Notes: generated by a model from the sequence alone, not told the origin. Shown: positions 1 through 6,794, numbered from the stretch's first letter. The stretch: DNA of 11,027 nt from Acidobacteriaceae bacterium (GCA_003133425.1 PKXI01000177.1:1-11027); one strand, 5' to 3'. Made by a program: numbers and translations.

Positions 1-182
1 GCCAGGGCACGAGAAGCGAGAGACTGAAAACCGTGAGCTCCCACGGGTGCGCCGAGTTGCCGGCGCAGCCTCTCGTAGACACGCACGCTCGCGGGTTCGG
101 TTTGCAGGGAGGTTGTATTTGCTACGGCCTCTGAAGCAACGAGGCTTCGGGCCAAATCACGCGACTTTTTTTGAGGACACAT
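1..182 (-). CDS. Unrecognised protein, N-terminal part only (gene runs off the left edge)
   Basis: The minus strand is open from an ATG at 182-180 to the window edge, giving 60 complete codons and no stop. A purine-rich Shine-Dalgarno-like stretch (GGAAGGGG) ends 4 bases before the ATG. The visible protein starts MCPQKKSRDLARSL. It continues with a polar stretch and then a basic, helix-prone segment around residues 33-60 (RVYERLRRQLGAPVG, then FQSLASRALA). The frame has a coding-like codon pattern, whereas the plus-strand frames here give arginine/serine-rich nonsense. I do not recognise a domain. The segment resembles, from memory only, N-termini of anonymous acidobacterial proteins. It lies 143 bases downstream of the Crp/Fnr gene on the same strand, so the two may share a transcript. 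A run of seven A spans codons 4-6. The coding call is fairly secure; the function is unknown. Confidence 0.68.
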   Translation of the reverse strand, partial: MCPQKKSRDLARSLVASEAVANTTSLQTEPASVRVYERLRRQLGAPVGAHGFQSLASRAL

Positions 183-303
183 CGTTCCCCTTCCGTTGCG
201 CACTGCGCCGCTCGCTCGGAGCGCGAAGCGCCTCTTGCCATCTTATGCCCATCTCCGCTGTCGTTTATTGCTTCGTTGCGGACAGGCATTATTCACGTTG
301 TTG

Positions 304-309
304 AGTATA
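304..309 (-). promoter_or_regulatory. Possible -10 element upstream of the left-edge gene
   Basis: On the minus strand TATACT (5 of 6 to the sigma-70 -10 consensus) lies about 120 bases before the start of the partial gene. A TTGACG at 329-324 overlaps the crp stop codon, but the spacer is only 14 bases, so a proper -35 is missing. Transcription from here would give a leader of roughly 115 bases. This is a weak call based on the hexamer alone. Confidence 0.25.
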
Positions 310-325
310 ATGCTGCGCAAATCCG

Positions 326-1069
326 TCAAGATGCGTATTTCTCCCTTTCCTGAGGAGACTCCGAAGCAGGCGCTTCTTCGGTTTCTTCGTCCGCCAGATG
401 ATCGTGCAGAATTACGTTCAGCAGGGACGGGTGAACCCGGATGCGGCCGTTGCTGGCTTGGCCGCTGTATTCGATAAAGCCCAACTTGCGAAATTGATTC
501 ATGAAGAAGCAGACGCGGGATCGCGTGGTGCCGACCATCTCCGCCAGGGTCTCCTGCGAGATCCTTGGAATGTATTGTTCCGGCTCGCCTGGCTTGCCAA
601 ACTCCGCCATCAGCAGCAGGATGCGCGCCAAACGCTTTTCGCTGGAGTAAAAGAGTTGTTCGACAAGATCGGCCTGAATGCGCATGCTGTGCGACACCAG
701 AAACTTCAAAAACACATCGGAGAAGTCAGGGACATCGTGCATCGCGCGGATCATCTCTTGCCGCATTATCTCCAGAGCGGTGCAGTCAGTGAGGGCGGTG
801 GCAGTCGTCAAGCGTCGCCCATGCACGGCCGCGAGCGACTCCTCTCCCACAAAGTCGCCTGCAGAGAGCAGCATGAGGATGGCCTCTTTGCCGGCTGACG
901 AGACGACCGTCACCCGTGCGTGGCCCTTCTGCAGATAGAAGATGGAATCCGCCGGGTCTCCCTGCGAAAAGAAACGTTGTTTGGCCGCAAGTTGAAAGGT
1001 TCTTCGCCCCAGGCCGGCGCGGGCCAGGAATGCGGCGGCATCAAATGCCGGCTTTACGAGCTCGACCAT
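326..1069 (-). CDS. Crp/Fnr-family transcriptional regulator
   Basis: A 247-residue protein with the two-domain layout of the Crp/Fnr family. The cyclic-nucleotide-type beta-roll covers roughly residues 25-110 (FFSQGDPADSIFYLQKG, then GDFVGEESL). A long dimerisation helix follows at about 112-140. The C-terminal winged helix-turn-helix lies at about 167-212, with its recognition region in LAEMVGTTRSRVCFFMNQF. In the phosphate-binding cassette Gly75-Glu76 and Arg86 match the cAMP contacts of E. coli Crp, but the Ser/Thr after the Arg is Leu87, so the effector may not be cAMP. The only cysteines are Cys96 and Cys187, which argues against an Fnr-type iron-sulfur sensor. An acidic tail (226-247) extends past the usual end. 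The start is set by GGAAGGAGG 7 bases before the ATG. It is transcribed divergently from rpsT. Targets are unknown. Confidence 0.93.
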   Translation of the reverse strand: MVELVKPAFDAAAFLARAGLGRRTFQLAAKQRFFSQGDPADSIFYLQKGHARVTVVSSAGKEAILMLLSAGDFVGEESLAAVHGRRLTTATALTDCTALEIMRQEMIRAMHDVPDFSDVFLKFLVSHSMRIQADLVEQLFYSSEKRLARILLLMAEFGKPGEPEQYIPRISQETLAEMVGTTRSRVCFFMNQFRKLGFIEYSGQASNGRIRVHPSLLNVILHDHLADEETEEAPASESPQEREKYAS

Positions 1070-1130
1070 TCAGGGGCCTCCTTCCGAGTGCAGCACTGGC
1101 AAGGGACCGTTACATGGGCCTCGACTACAT

Positions 1131-1149
1131 CGCTGTCAGGTCAACAGCG
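1131..1149. promoter_or_regulatory. Candidate operator upstream of the Crp/Fnr gene
   Basis: The sequence CGCTGTCAGGTCAACAGCG is an inverted repeat with perfect 6-base arms around a 7-base centre. It lies 62-80 bases upstream of the regulator's start codon. Dyads of this size suit dimeric helix-turn-helix proteins, and Crp/Fnr regulators often control themselves, so self-regulation is a reasonable inference. It does not match the canonical Crp (TGTGA-N6-TCACA) or Fnr (TTGAT-N4-ATCAA) site. A TTGACC on the minus strand lies inside it, but no good -10 follows. Confidence 0.35.
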
Positions 1150-1405
1150 GAATTGCCGCGCCGGGGGGCAAAATGCGCGACAATCATTGGGCCGCCAAGC
1201 TGCCGGAAACTGTTCGTTCAACGCAGCATCCTGGGAATTCCGCTCGACAGCACACCCTGCGCACTACTTTAGACGCAGTTATGCCACTTAGAGAAGGAAT
1301 TTGTGCAATTTTGCTCGCTTTTCAAGGAATATTTCAGGGCTCTTCCGGCTGTGAGCCCGGGCGAGGCCGCCGGAAACATGGAATCGAGATCAGGGGCCGG
1401 GCGAA

Positions 1406-1434
1406 TTGACCGTGGGGCGGGATTCCCGTAAACT
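1406..1434 (+). promoter_or_regulatory. Sigma-70 promoter of rpsT
   Basis: TTGACC (1406-1411, 5 of 6 to consensus) is followed by a 17-base spacer and TAAACT (1429-1434, 4 of 6). Spacing is optimal. The predicted start near 1441 gives a leader of about 105 bases before the S20 start codon. Confidence 0.65.
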
Positions 1435-1485
1435 AAAAGACTGCGAGGGATGCGGCTCGAGTTGCATTCTTAACCGCATCATTTT

Positions 1486-1526
1486 CCCTGAACCAGGGCA
1501 TGAGATTTTTGCCCCTGACGACAGGG
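1486..1526 (+). promoter_or_regulatory. Tandem stem-loops in the rpsT leader
   Basis: Two small hairpins with the same stem follow each other in the leader: CCCTG (1486-1490) with CAGGG (1494-1498) around the loop AAC, and CCCTG (1513-1517) with CAGGG (1522-1526) around the loop ACGA. The arms are interchangeable, so the first CCCTG can also pair with the last CAGGG. A run of five T (1506-1510) sits between them. The second ends about 9 bases before the AAGGA ribosome binding site. S20 synthesis is autoregulated at translation in E. coli; whether this leader does that is inference. Confidence 0.4.
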
Positions 1527-1546
1527 CTCAAGATTAAGGAAGAACA

Positions 1547-1822
1547 ATGGCAAACCATGTATCGTCGCTGAAGCGCGCCCGCCAGACCGTGACTCGTAGT
1601 GAAGTAAACCGCGCCAACCGCAGCCGTGTGCGTACCAGCCTGCGTGCGTTGCGCGAGGCATTGACCAAGGGCGACGTAACGGCAGCCCAGGCGCAGTATC
1701 GCGAGACCGTTTCAACGCTGGACAAGAGCGTGCAGAAGGGCATTCTGCATAACAACACAGTATCCCGCTACAAGAGCCGGCTGAATGCACGGCTGAAGGC
1801 TTTGGCGACTGCCAAGGCGTAG
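1547..1822 (+). CDS. rpsT: Small ribosomal subunit protein S20 (bS20)
   Basis: A 91-residue, strongly basic protein with the full family pattern: an N-terminal stretch beginning [20 protein letters not shown], a middle helix with [11 protein letters not shown], and the C-terminal segment [20 protein letters not shown], which corresponds to the family's conserved KGIIHKNTAARKKSRL-type motif. Length is normal for bS20. It binds 16S rRNA early in assembly of the 30S subunit. AAGGA lies 7 bases before the ATG. It is a single-gene transcript, with its own promoter upstream and an intrinsic terminator about 50 bases downstream. Confidence 0.98.
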   Translation: MANHVSSLKRARQTVTRSEVNRANRSRVRTSLRALREALTKGDVTAAQAQYRETVSTLDKSVQKGILHNNTVSRYKSRLNARLKALATAKA

Positions 1823-1869
1823 TTTTTTCGTGGCCCAATGGGGCTTCGCGAAGGAATTGAGCACGACGA

Positions 1870-1904
1870 ACAGCCGGGAGCGATCCCGGCTGTTTTTGTT
1901 TTTT
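1870..1904 (+). terminator. Rho-independent terminator of rpsT
   Basis: A perfect 10-base stem (ACAGCCGGGA, 1870-1879, with TCCCGGCTGT, 1884-1893) closes a GCGA tetraloop and runs into TTTTGTTTTTT. It is a textbook intrinsic terminator for plus-strand transcription from rpsT. The minus side has no T run, so it should stop the opposing beta-oxidation operon poorly. Confidence 0.95.
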
Positions 1905-1923
1905 GCGGCGGACTTTCTGGGAT

Positions 1924-2364
1924 TCAGCCTTGCGAAGGGAGAGTGGACGGCGGGCTCTTGTGCGCGAGGTGCCGGAAGCGGAGCCAGGACAGCCATATTG
2001 CGGCGATGTCCAAAACAAATGCGAGAATTTCGGATGCCCCGACCCACGGGGAATTGTAATGCCAAATGGGGACATCGAGCGATTGCTTGAAATAGATCGA
2101 GGCCATCGGAAGGACGCCAATCAGGCTCAGTGTCGCGATCAGGGAAAAGAAGGGCCATCGGGTCCAGGACCCAAGCGAAGCAAGCGCCAGTCCGGCGATG
2201 CTGATCGCGGTGACGATCAGAAAGGCATCTCCGGAAAGGCCGATTCCTCCTGCCGTCTCCCCCATGGCGAATCCCAGGCCCAGCATTTGGCGCCAGGCAA
2301 GCCAGGCGCAGCCCGCAAGCAGAATGGCATAGGCGATCGAGATAGGCCTTCCAGTCAGATTCAT
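1924..2364 (-). CDS. Small integral membrane protein, unrecognised
   Basis: A 146-residue hydrophobic protein with four likely membrane helices at about residues 8-24, 46-65, 70-92 and 107-128, and a short basic C-terminal tail (RFRHLAHK). I see no catalytic or metal-binding motif and do not recognise the family. It starts 15 bases after the thiolase stop on the same strand. TGAGG at 2377-2373, 8 bases before the ATG, supports this start. It is the last gene of the beta-oxidation operon by position. A role in fatty-acid metabolism or transport is only suggested by that position. The ATG at 2371-2369 opens a different frame and is rejected. Confidence 0.78.
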   Translation of the reverse strand: MNLTGRPISIAYAILLAGCAWLAWRQMLGLGFAMGETAGGIGLSGDAFLIVTAISIAGLALASLGSWTRWPFFSLIATLSLIGVLPMASIYFKQSLDVPIWHYNSPWVGASEILAFVLDIAAIWLSWLRFRHLAHKSPPSTLPSQG

Positions 2365-2379
2365 GCCTCATGCCTCATC

Positions 2380-3564
2380 TCAAACCAAGCTCTCAAAGAT
2401 GCCGGCGGCACCCATGCCTCCGCCTACGCACATGGTGACCATGCCGTAGCGGGCCTTACGGCGCTGCATCTCTTGGAGGAGTGTCGCGGTTAATTTTGCG
2501 CCGGTGCAGCCGAGGGGGTGACCCAGGGCGATGGCGCCGCCGTTGACGTTGACGCGGGCTGGGTCGAGGCCGAGCGTGCGGATAACCGCAAGAACCTGGG
2601 CCGCGAAGGCCTCGTTTAACTCGATCAGCTCAATCTCGTCCAACTTGAGGCCAGCGCGTTGCAGTGCCTTGGGAATCGCGGTGACGGGGCCGATTCCCAT
2701 CTCCTCGGGCGGGCAGCCGGTGACGGCGTAGGAGACAAGGCGAGCAAGCGGACGGATTCCCAGTTCCTTGGCGCGGCCGGCTTCCATGAGGACGGTGGCA
2801 GCAGCCCCGTCCGAAGTTTGCGAGGAGTTGCCGGCGGTGACGGTGCCCTGCGCGTGGAAGGCGGGCTTGAGCTTGGCGAGGGCTTCGACGGAGGTGTCGG
2901 CGCGGGGGCCTTCGTCGGCGGCGAATATCTTCTCGGAGATTAAGGGCTTGCCGGCCTTCTTTCCGGGGATTGCCGTGGTCACGGGAACGGGAATCAGCTC
3001 GTCTGCAAAGCGGCCCGCGGCTTGCGCTGCGAGGGCTTTTTGGTGGCTCTCATGGGCGAAGGCGTCCTGGTCTTCGCGGGATACCTGGTAGTGGCGGGCG
3101 ACGCGTTCGGCCGTGAGGCCCATGGTCAGCAGGGAGGCGGGGTAATGCTCGGCCATCCAGGGATTGGGGCTGGGTTTCAGGCCGCCAAGCGGGAGCAGGC
3201 TCATGGATTCGACGCCGCCGGCGATGACCACGCGGTCGCTGCCGGATCGGATGCGCTGATCGGCGATGGCAATGGCTTCAAGGCCCGAGGAACAGAGGCG
3301 GTTGACGGTGGCGCCGGGAATTTCAACCGGCAGGCCTGCGCGCAGGATGGCCCAGCGGGCGATATCCCATCCCTGCTCGCCCTCGGGCTGGGCGCAGCCG
3401 AGGATTACGTCGTCGATTTCAGTTCTACTTAAGCCTTGAACCTTGTCCAAAGCCCCGCCCACGGCGAGTGCGGCGAGATCGTCGGGGCGGGTGTTCGAAA
3501 GGGCGCCCTTGGGGGCGCGGCCCACTGGAGTTCGAACGGCGCTGACGAGAACGGCTTCCGGCAT
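2380..3564 (-). CDS. fadA: Acetyl-CoA C-acyltransferase (3-ketoacyl-CoA thiolase)
   Basis: This 394-residue protein is a complete thiolase, the usual length for the family. It cleaves 3-ketoacyl-CoA with CoA to give acetyl-CoA and a chain two carbons shorter, the last step of beta-oxidation. The nucleophilic cysteine is Cys91 in VNRLCSSG. The NEAFA motif is at 317-321, His349 lies in GHPLGCTGA, and the second catalytic cysteine Cys379 lies in [14 protein letters not shown] 9 bases before the ATG supports the start. It lies in one operon with the FadN-type enzyme that makes its substrate. A biosynthetic acetoacetyl-CoA thiolase is the alternative, but the neighbour favours degradation. Confidence 0.93.
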   Translation of the reverse strand: MPEAVLVSAVRTPVGRAPKGALSNTRPDDLAALAVGGALDKVQGLSRTEIDDVILGCAQPEGEQGWDIARWAILRAGLPVEIPGATVNRLCSSGLEAIAIADQRIRSGSDRVVIAGGVESMSLLPLGGLKPSPNPWMAEHYPASLLTMGLTAERVARHYQVSREDQDAFAHESHQKALAAQAAGRFADELIPVPVTTAIPGKKAGKPLISEKIFAADEGPRADTSVEALAKLKPAFHAQGTVTAGNSSQTSDGAAATVLMEAGRAKELGIRPLARLVSYAVTGCPPEEMGIGPVTAIPKALQRAGLKLDEIELIELNEAFAAQVLAVIRTLGLDPARVNVNGGAIALGHPLGCTGAKLTATLLQEMQRRKARYGMVTMCVGGGMGAAGIFESLV

Positions 3565-3600
3565 GGGTAGTGCTCCAACGCGATTTTATGGGGTGTGAAT

Positions 3601-3634
3601 CCCACCGTTGCCGCGAAAGCACGGCAAGGATGGG
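3601..3634. repeat. Intergenic stem-loop between the secreted-protein gene and fadA
   Basis: TTGCCGCG (3608-3615) pairs with CACGGCAA (3620-3627) around an AAAG loop, with one G-T pair. The flanking CCCACC (3601-3606) and GGATGGG (3628-3634) extend it imperfectly. It occupies much of the 87 bases between the two genes. It has no T run, so it is more likely an RNA-processing or stability element, or one copy of a dispersed palindromic repeat, than a terminator. Confidence 0.45.
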
Positions 3635-3651
3635 CCACCCAGTTTCGTGTG

Positions 3652-4326
3652 TCAGTCCTTCATTACGAGCACAATCCACGAGCTGCGCAGGTAATAGCGG
3701 TAGACGATTTTGTGATCGACGAGTGTATCGGCAAGGGCGTCATGGTCAAGGCGCGGGGGGCGGTGCAGCATATCGGCCTGCGCCTCGTGGACCTGGTCGG
3801 GCGATGCGGGGTCGATGCCCCAGTTGAAGCCGAGAACGCCCGTGGGATCGTGGGCCTGCAACCGCTCTGTTTCGGGCGCAGAGGCGAGCGTGAATGGTTG
3901 ACTGGAGTTGTCGGTAAAGAAGACCAGCAGCGAGACGGTTCCCTCTGAGGTGCAGAGGACGGCCCAGTCGGAGGAGCCGCTGCCCTCAAAGCTGGCGTGG
4001 ATCACGTTTTCAGGGCGGTGAGCTTCGTAGGTTTGTGGAATGACACATCCGCGCTGATCGAGCTGATCCCTGATTCCATCTGGCAGTTCGGGAAAAGAGC
4101 TGACGGGAAGATGGTGGATGACGTAGGGAGACAGGCGGCCGTCAACGAGGATCTGGCCGGAAGAGGTGAGCTCGGCGGGAATGGGCACAGGCGCAGGCAC
4201 AGGCGCAGGTACGGACGCAGGTACGGACGCAGGCACGGGTGGTGGCGCGGGATTCTGCCCATGCACCGGAAAGGATCCCAGGGCGAGAGATGCTGCGGTA
4301 TAGAGAATCAGCGTTGCTGTTTTCAT
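3652..4326 (-). CDS. Secreted proline-rich protein, function unknown
   Basis: A 224-residue protein with a signal peptide (residues 1 to about 23, likely cut near VHG-Q). A Pro-Ala-Val linker of SVPA/PVPA units follows at about 29-50, then a globular part. This globular part has exactly two cysteines, Cys94 (GCVIPQT) and Cys125 (WAVLCTS), which could form a disulfide once exported. I recognise no enzyme motif. The frame is open 24 codons further upstream, but the ATG at 4326 is chosen because the signal peptide begins there and it lies 2 bases after the fadN stop, a layout typical of translational coupling. The Shine-Dalgarno is weak (GCGGAA). An exported protein between two cytoplasmic beta-oxidation enzymes is unusual. 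Confidence 0.85.
   Translation of the reverse strand: MKTATLILYTAASLALGSFPVHGQNPAPPPVPASVPASVPAPVPAPVPIPAELTSSGQILVDGRLSPYVIHHLPVSSFPELPDGIRDQLDQRGCVIPQTYEAHRPENVIHASFEGSGSSDWAVLCTSEGTVSLLVFFTDNSSQPFTLASAPETERLQAHDPTGVLGFNWGIDPASPDQVHEAQADMLHRPPRLDHDALADTLVDHKIVYRYYLRSSWIVLVMKD
4184..4243 (-). repeat. 12-base tandem repeat encoding the Pro-Ala-Val linker
   Basis: About five 12-base units follow one another: two copies of GGCACAGGCGCA, two of GGTACGGACGCA, and a diverged GGCACGGGTGGT (plus-strand reading). They keep the frame and encode four-residue units of the linker. The paired identical copies suggest recent duplication, so copy number and linker length may vary between strains. Confidence 0.85.
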
Positions 4327-4328
4327 TG

Positions 4329-6794
4329 TCAGTTCCGCAAGGGCTTGCCGGTTTTGAGGGTGAAGGCGATGCGCTCTTGCGTCTTGCGTTCGCCGCAAAG
4401 GGAGAGAAAAGCCTCGCGCTCGAGGTCGAGCAGATACTGCTCGCTGACCGGGGAGCCGGCTGTGACGCGGCCGCCGGCGAGGATGTAGGCGATCCAGCGC
4501 GCGACTTTCTGATCGTGCTCGGAGGCAAAGCCGGCTTCGCCCATGAGGAAGGCGCCGGTTTCCATCGCGGCGAGGGCGGAGGCGCCGGGAGCGGGGACGG
4601 CGGTGCGCGGTTGAGGAGCGGAGTAGCCGGCGCCGGCGAGCGTAGCGGCCTGCGCCTTGGCGTCGAGCAGCAGGCGCTCGCGGTTGAGGGTGATGCGGTC
4701 CGCCGGGGCAAGGAGGCCGAGTGCTCGGGCTTCAGCAGCCGATGTGGACACCTTGGCCATGGCAATGTTTTCAAAGACGCGGCGGAGAGCGGTGCCCATC
4801 TCTGCCGATTGAGCGAAGCGCGAAGGCGGGTCGCGCGGGTCCGGTGGGGCGAGGGCGGCGGCAGAGTCCACGGCGCGGAGGAGCATTTCTTTTGTTCCGC
4901 CGCCCGCGGGGATGAGACCGACGCCGGCTTCGACCAGGCCGATGTAGGTTTCGGCGTGAGGTTGGCGGCGGACGGCGTGGAGACAGATTTCCGCACCTCC
5001 GCCGAGGGTGAGACCAAAGGGCGCAACCACAACAGGGCGAGGGCAAAACTTGATGGCTGCGGTCATCTGCTGGAAGCTGTTGATGACGGCGGCGGCTTCT
5101 TCCCACTCGGCTTCCTGGGCCAGCATCAGGAGCTGCATGAGGTTGGCGCCAACGCTGAAGTTGTCGCGATCGCCTGAAATGACGAAGCCGGAAAAGTCGC
5201 GAACGGAATCGGAGGCGGGATTAAGAACCGCCGAGATCATCGAGAGTACATCGCCGCCGATGGCGTTCTTCAGCGAGTGGAGCTCGATGCAGGCGATGCC
5301 GTCGCCGATGTCGACGAGCGACGCGCCGGAGTTGGAGCGAACTACTTTGTGAGTGCGGCGGAAGTCGGCGATGCGAGCGTGGCCGGGGACGGCGGGAACA
5401 GGTTCGAGCTTGCCTGTGGCGGGCTGGAAACAGGCGCGGGCGATCTCGGTTTGGGGCGCGTACCAGGATTGCTGGCCGGCGGCGAGCAGGGATTCGACGC
5501 GGGGGCTGATCGGCAGGCCGAGAGCTTTCATGCGGGTGACGGTGGAGGCAACGCCGGCTGCGTCCCACAGCTCGAAGGGGCCCAGCTCCCAGTTGAAGCC
5601 GGCGCGCATGGCCTGGTCGATGGAAGGAATGTCTGCGGCGACTTCACCGATGCGGTCGGCGGCAAAGTTCCACAGCGAAGCGAGAAACGGCCAGAAGAAG
5701 GCGGCTGCCTTGTCTTTTGCTGGGTCGTTGGCGAGCAGGAGACGGAGACGCTCGGGGAGCGTGGCGGCGTTCTTTGCCATGTCCAGCGAGGGCAGGGCGG
5801 CCTTGCCGGCGGGGCGGTATTCGAATGTGGCGAGGTCCAGGACCTGGCGGAGATCTTTTCCGTCGGCTCCGCGGGACTTTTTGTAGAAGCCCTGACCGGA
5901 CTTGTCGCCCAGCCAGTTGCGCTTCATCATCTCGGCGAGGGTCGCGGAAAAGCCGCCCTGGGAGACGCCCTGTGGGAAGTTGGCAGCGACGTGGGCGAGG
6001 ATGTCGATGCCCACCAAATCGGCGAGGCGGAAGGTGCCGGTGCGGGGCCAGCCCAGGGCGGGGCCAGTCAGCGCGTCGACCTCCTCGATGGTCAGGCCCT
6101 TCTCCAGCATCAGGTTGGCCGCGGTGAACATGACCGAGATGCCGATGCGGTTGGCGATGAAGTTGGGGGTGTCGTTGGCAAACACTACCTGCTTGCCGAG
6201 AATGCGGTCGGCAAAGGCGGCAAATGCGGCAACGACGGCTCGGTCAGTTTCCGGAGTGGGGATGACTTCGAGCAACCGCATGTAGCGGGGAGGATTGAAG
6301 AAATGGGCGCCGAAGAAACGGTCGCGGTGGCTGGTGAGAGCCTGCGCGATGTGGCCCACGGGCAGGCCAGAGGTGTTGGTGGTCAGCAGCGCGTTCGGAG
6401 CCAGATGGGGCAGCACGCGGGCTAAGAGCGCAGTCTTGATCTCGAGATTTTCGGCAACGGCTTCGATGACCCAGTCGCAGCTGGCCAGTTTTGGCAGATC
6501 GTTGTCGAATGTGCCGGGAGTGATGAGCGAGGCGTTAGTTTGGTCGTAATAGGCGGCGGCCTTTGACTTCGAGAGGGCTTCGAGAGCGGCGGTGGCCAGG
6601 GGGCGCTCGGTTGCGGTTCTTGGAGGAAGGTCGAGGAGGAGCGTGGGGATTCCGGCATTGGCCAGGTGGGCGGCGATGCAGGAGCCCATGGTTCCGGCGC
6701 CCAGCACGGCGGCCCGGCGAACCATTAGTGGCTCGGCGGCCGGGGTTTGAACTGGAGACTGAGACGAAGTTTTTGCTGGTGGAATGGTGCTCAT
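4329..6794 (-). CDS. fadN: FadN-type 3-hydroxyacyl-CoA dehydrogenase / enoyl-CoA hydratase
   Basis: This 821-residue bifunctional enzyme catalyses the hydration and NAD-dependent oxidation steps of beta-oxidation. The dehydrogenase half comes first: Rossmann motif GAGTMG at 32-37, catalytic His164 in HFFNP and Glu176 in LLEV, and NFIANRIG near 211-218. A second dehydrogenase-type segment follows (GFNWELGPFE near 400). The crotonase half starts near 485, with oxyanion-hole segment NFSVGANL (545-552) and both catalytic glutamates, Glu602 (GGGAE) and Glu622 (GLVEAG). This order is reversed from E. coli FadB and matches Bacillus FadN. The start at 6794 is chosen over an ATG at 6857 because AGGGAG lies 7 bases before it, and the upstream ATG falls inside the promoter -10. 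First gene of the operon. Confidence 0.93.
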   Translation of the reverse strand: MSTIPPAKTSSQSPVQTPAAEPLMVRRAAVLGAGTMGSCIAAHLANAGIPTLLLDLPPRTATERPLATAALEALSKSKAAAYYDQTNASLITPGTFDNDLPKLASCDWVIEAVAENLEIKTALLARVLPHLAPNALLTTNTSGLPVGHIAQALTSHRDRFFGAHFFNPPRYMRLLEVIPTPETDRAVVAAFAAFADRILGKQVVFANDTPNFIANRIGISVMFTAANLMLEKGLTIEEVDALTGPALGWPRTGTFRLADLVGIDILAHVAANFPQGVSQGGFSATLAEMMKRNWLGDKSGQGFYKKSRGADGKDLRQVLDLATFEYRPAGKAALPSLDMAKNAATLPERLRLLLANDPAKDKAAAFFWPFLASLWNFAADRIGEVAADIPSIDQAMRAGFNWELGPFELWDAAGVASTVTRMKALGLPISPRVESLLAAGQQSWYAPQTEIARACFQPATGKLEPVPAVPGHARIADFRRTHKVVRSNSGASLVDIGDGIACIELHSLKNAIGGDVLSMISAVLNPASDSVRDFSGFVISGDRDNFSVGANLMQLLMLAQEAEWEEAAAVINSFQQMTAAIKFCPRPVVVAPFGLTLGGGAEICLHAVRRQPHAETYIGLVEAGVGLIPAGGGTKEMLLRAVDSAAALAPPDPRDPPSRFAQSAEMGTALRRVFENIAMAKVSTSAAEARALGLLAPADRITLNRERLLLDAKAQAATLAGAGYSAPQPRTAVPAPGASALAAMETGAFLMGEAGFASEHDQKVARWIAYILAGGRVTAGSPVSEQYLLDLEREAFLSLCGERKTQERIAFTLKTGKPLRN

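Larger units (their letters stand above)
1070..1546. other. Divergent intergenic region between the Crp/Fnr gene and rpsT
   Basis: This 477-base stretch has no convincing gene: the reading frames through it are short and have no recognisable protein character. It holds an inverted repeat near the regulator gene (1131-1149), two overlapping inverted repeats that can form only one hairpin at a time (1337-1375), the rpsT promoter (1406-1434) and the structured rpsT leader (1441-1546). No clear sigma-70 promoter for the Crp/Fnr gene was found. Confidence 0.7.

Noticed and set aside
61..115. tRNA-like GGTTCGGTTT motif
   Set aside because: No acceptor or anticodon stem can be built around it, and it lies inside the left-edge coding frame.
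47..304. Plus-strand open frame of 85 codons at the left end
   Set aside because: Arginine/serine-rich, no ribosome binding site, and opposite the more plausible minus-strand partial gene.
306..311. Perfect TATAAT on the plus strand
   Set aside because: No -35 at a usable distance and it would read antisense into the Crp/Fnr gene with no product; probably chance in an AT-rich patch.
1712..2371. Minus-strand frame of 219 codons starting at 2371
   Set aside because: Overlaps the four-helix membrane protein in another frame and runs across the rpsT terminator and into rpsT.
4239..5177. Plus-strand open frame of 312 codons opposite fadN
   Set aside because: Antisense shadow of the crotonase half of fadN, low-complexity product.
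5277..6425. Long plus-strand open frame (382 codons) opposite fadN
   Set aside because: It is the mirror of a high-GC gene with complete catalytic motifs; its product is glycine- and glutamate-rich with no domain.
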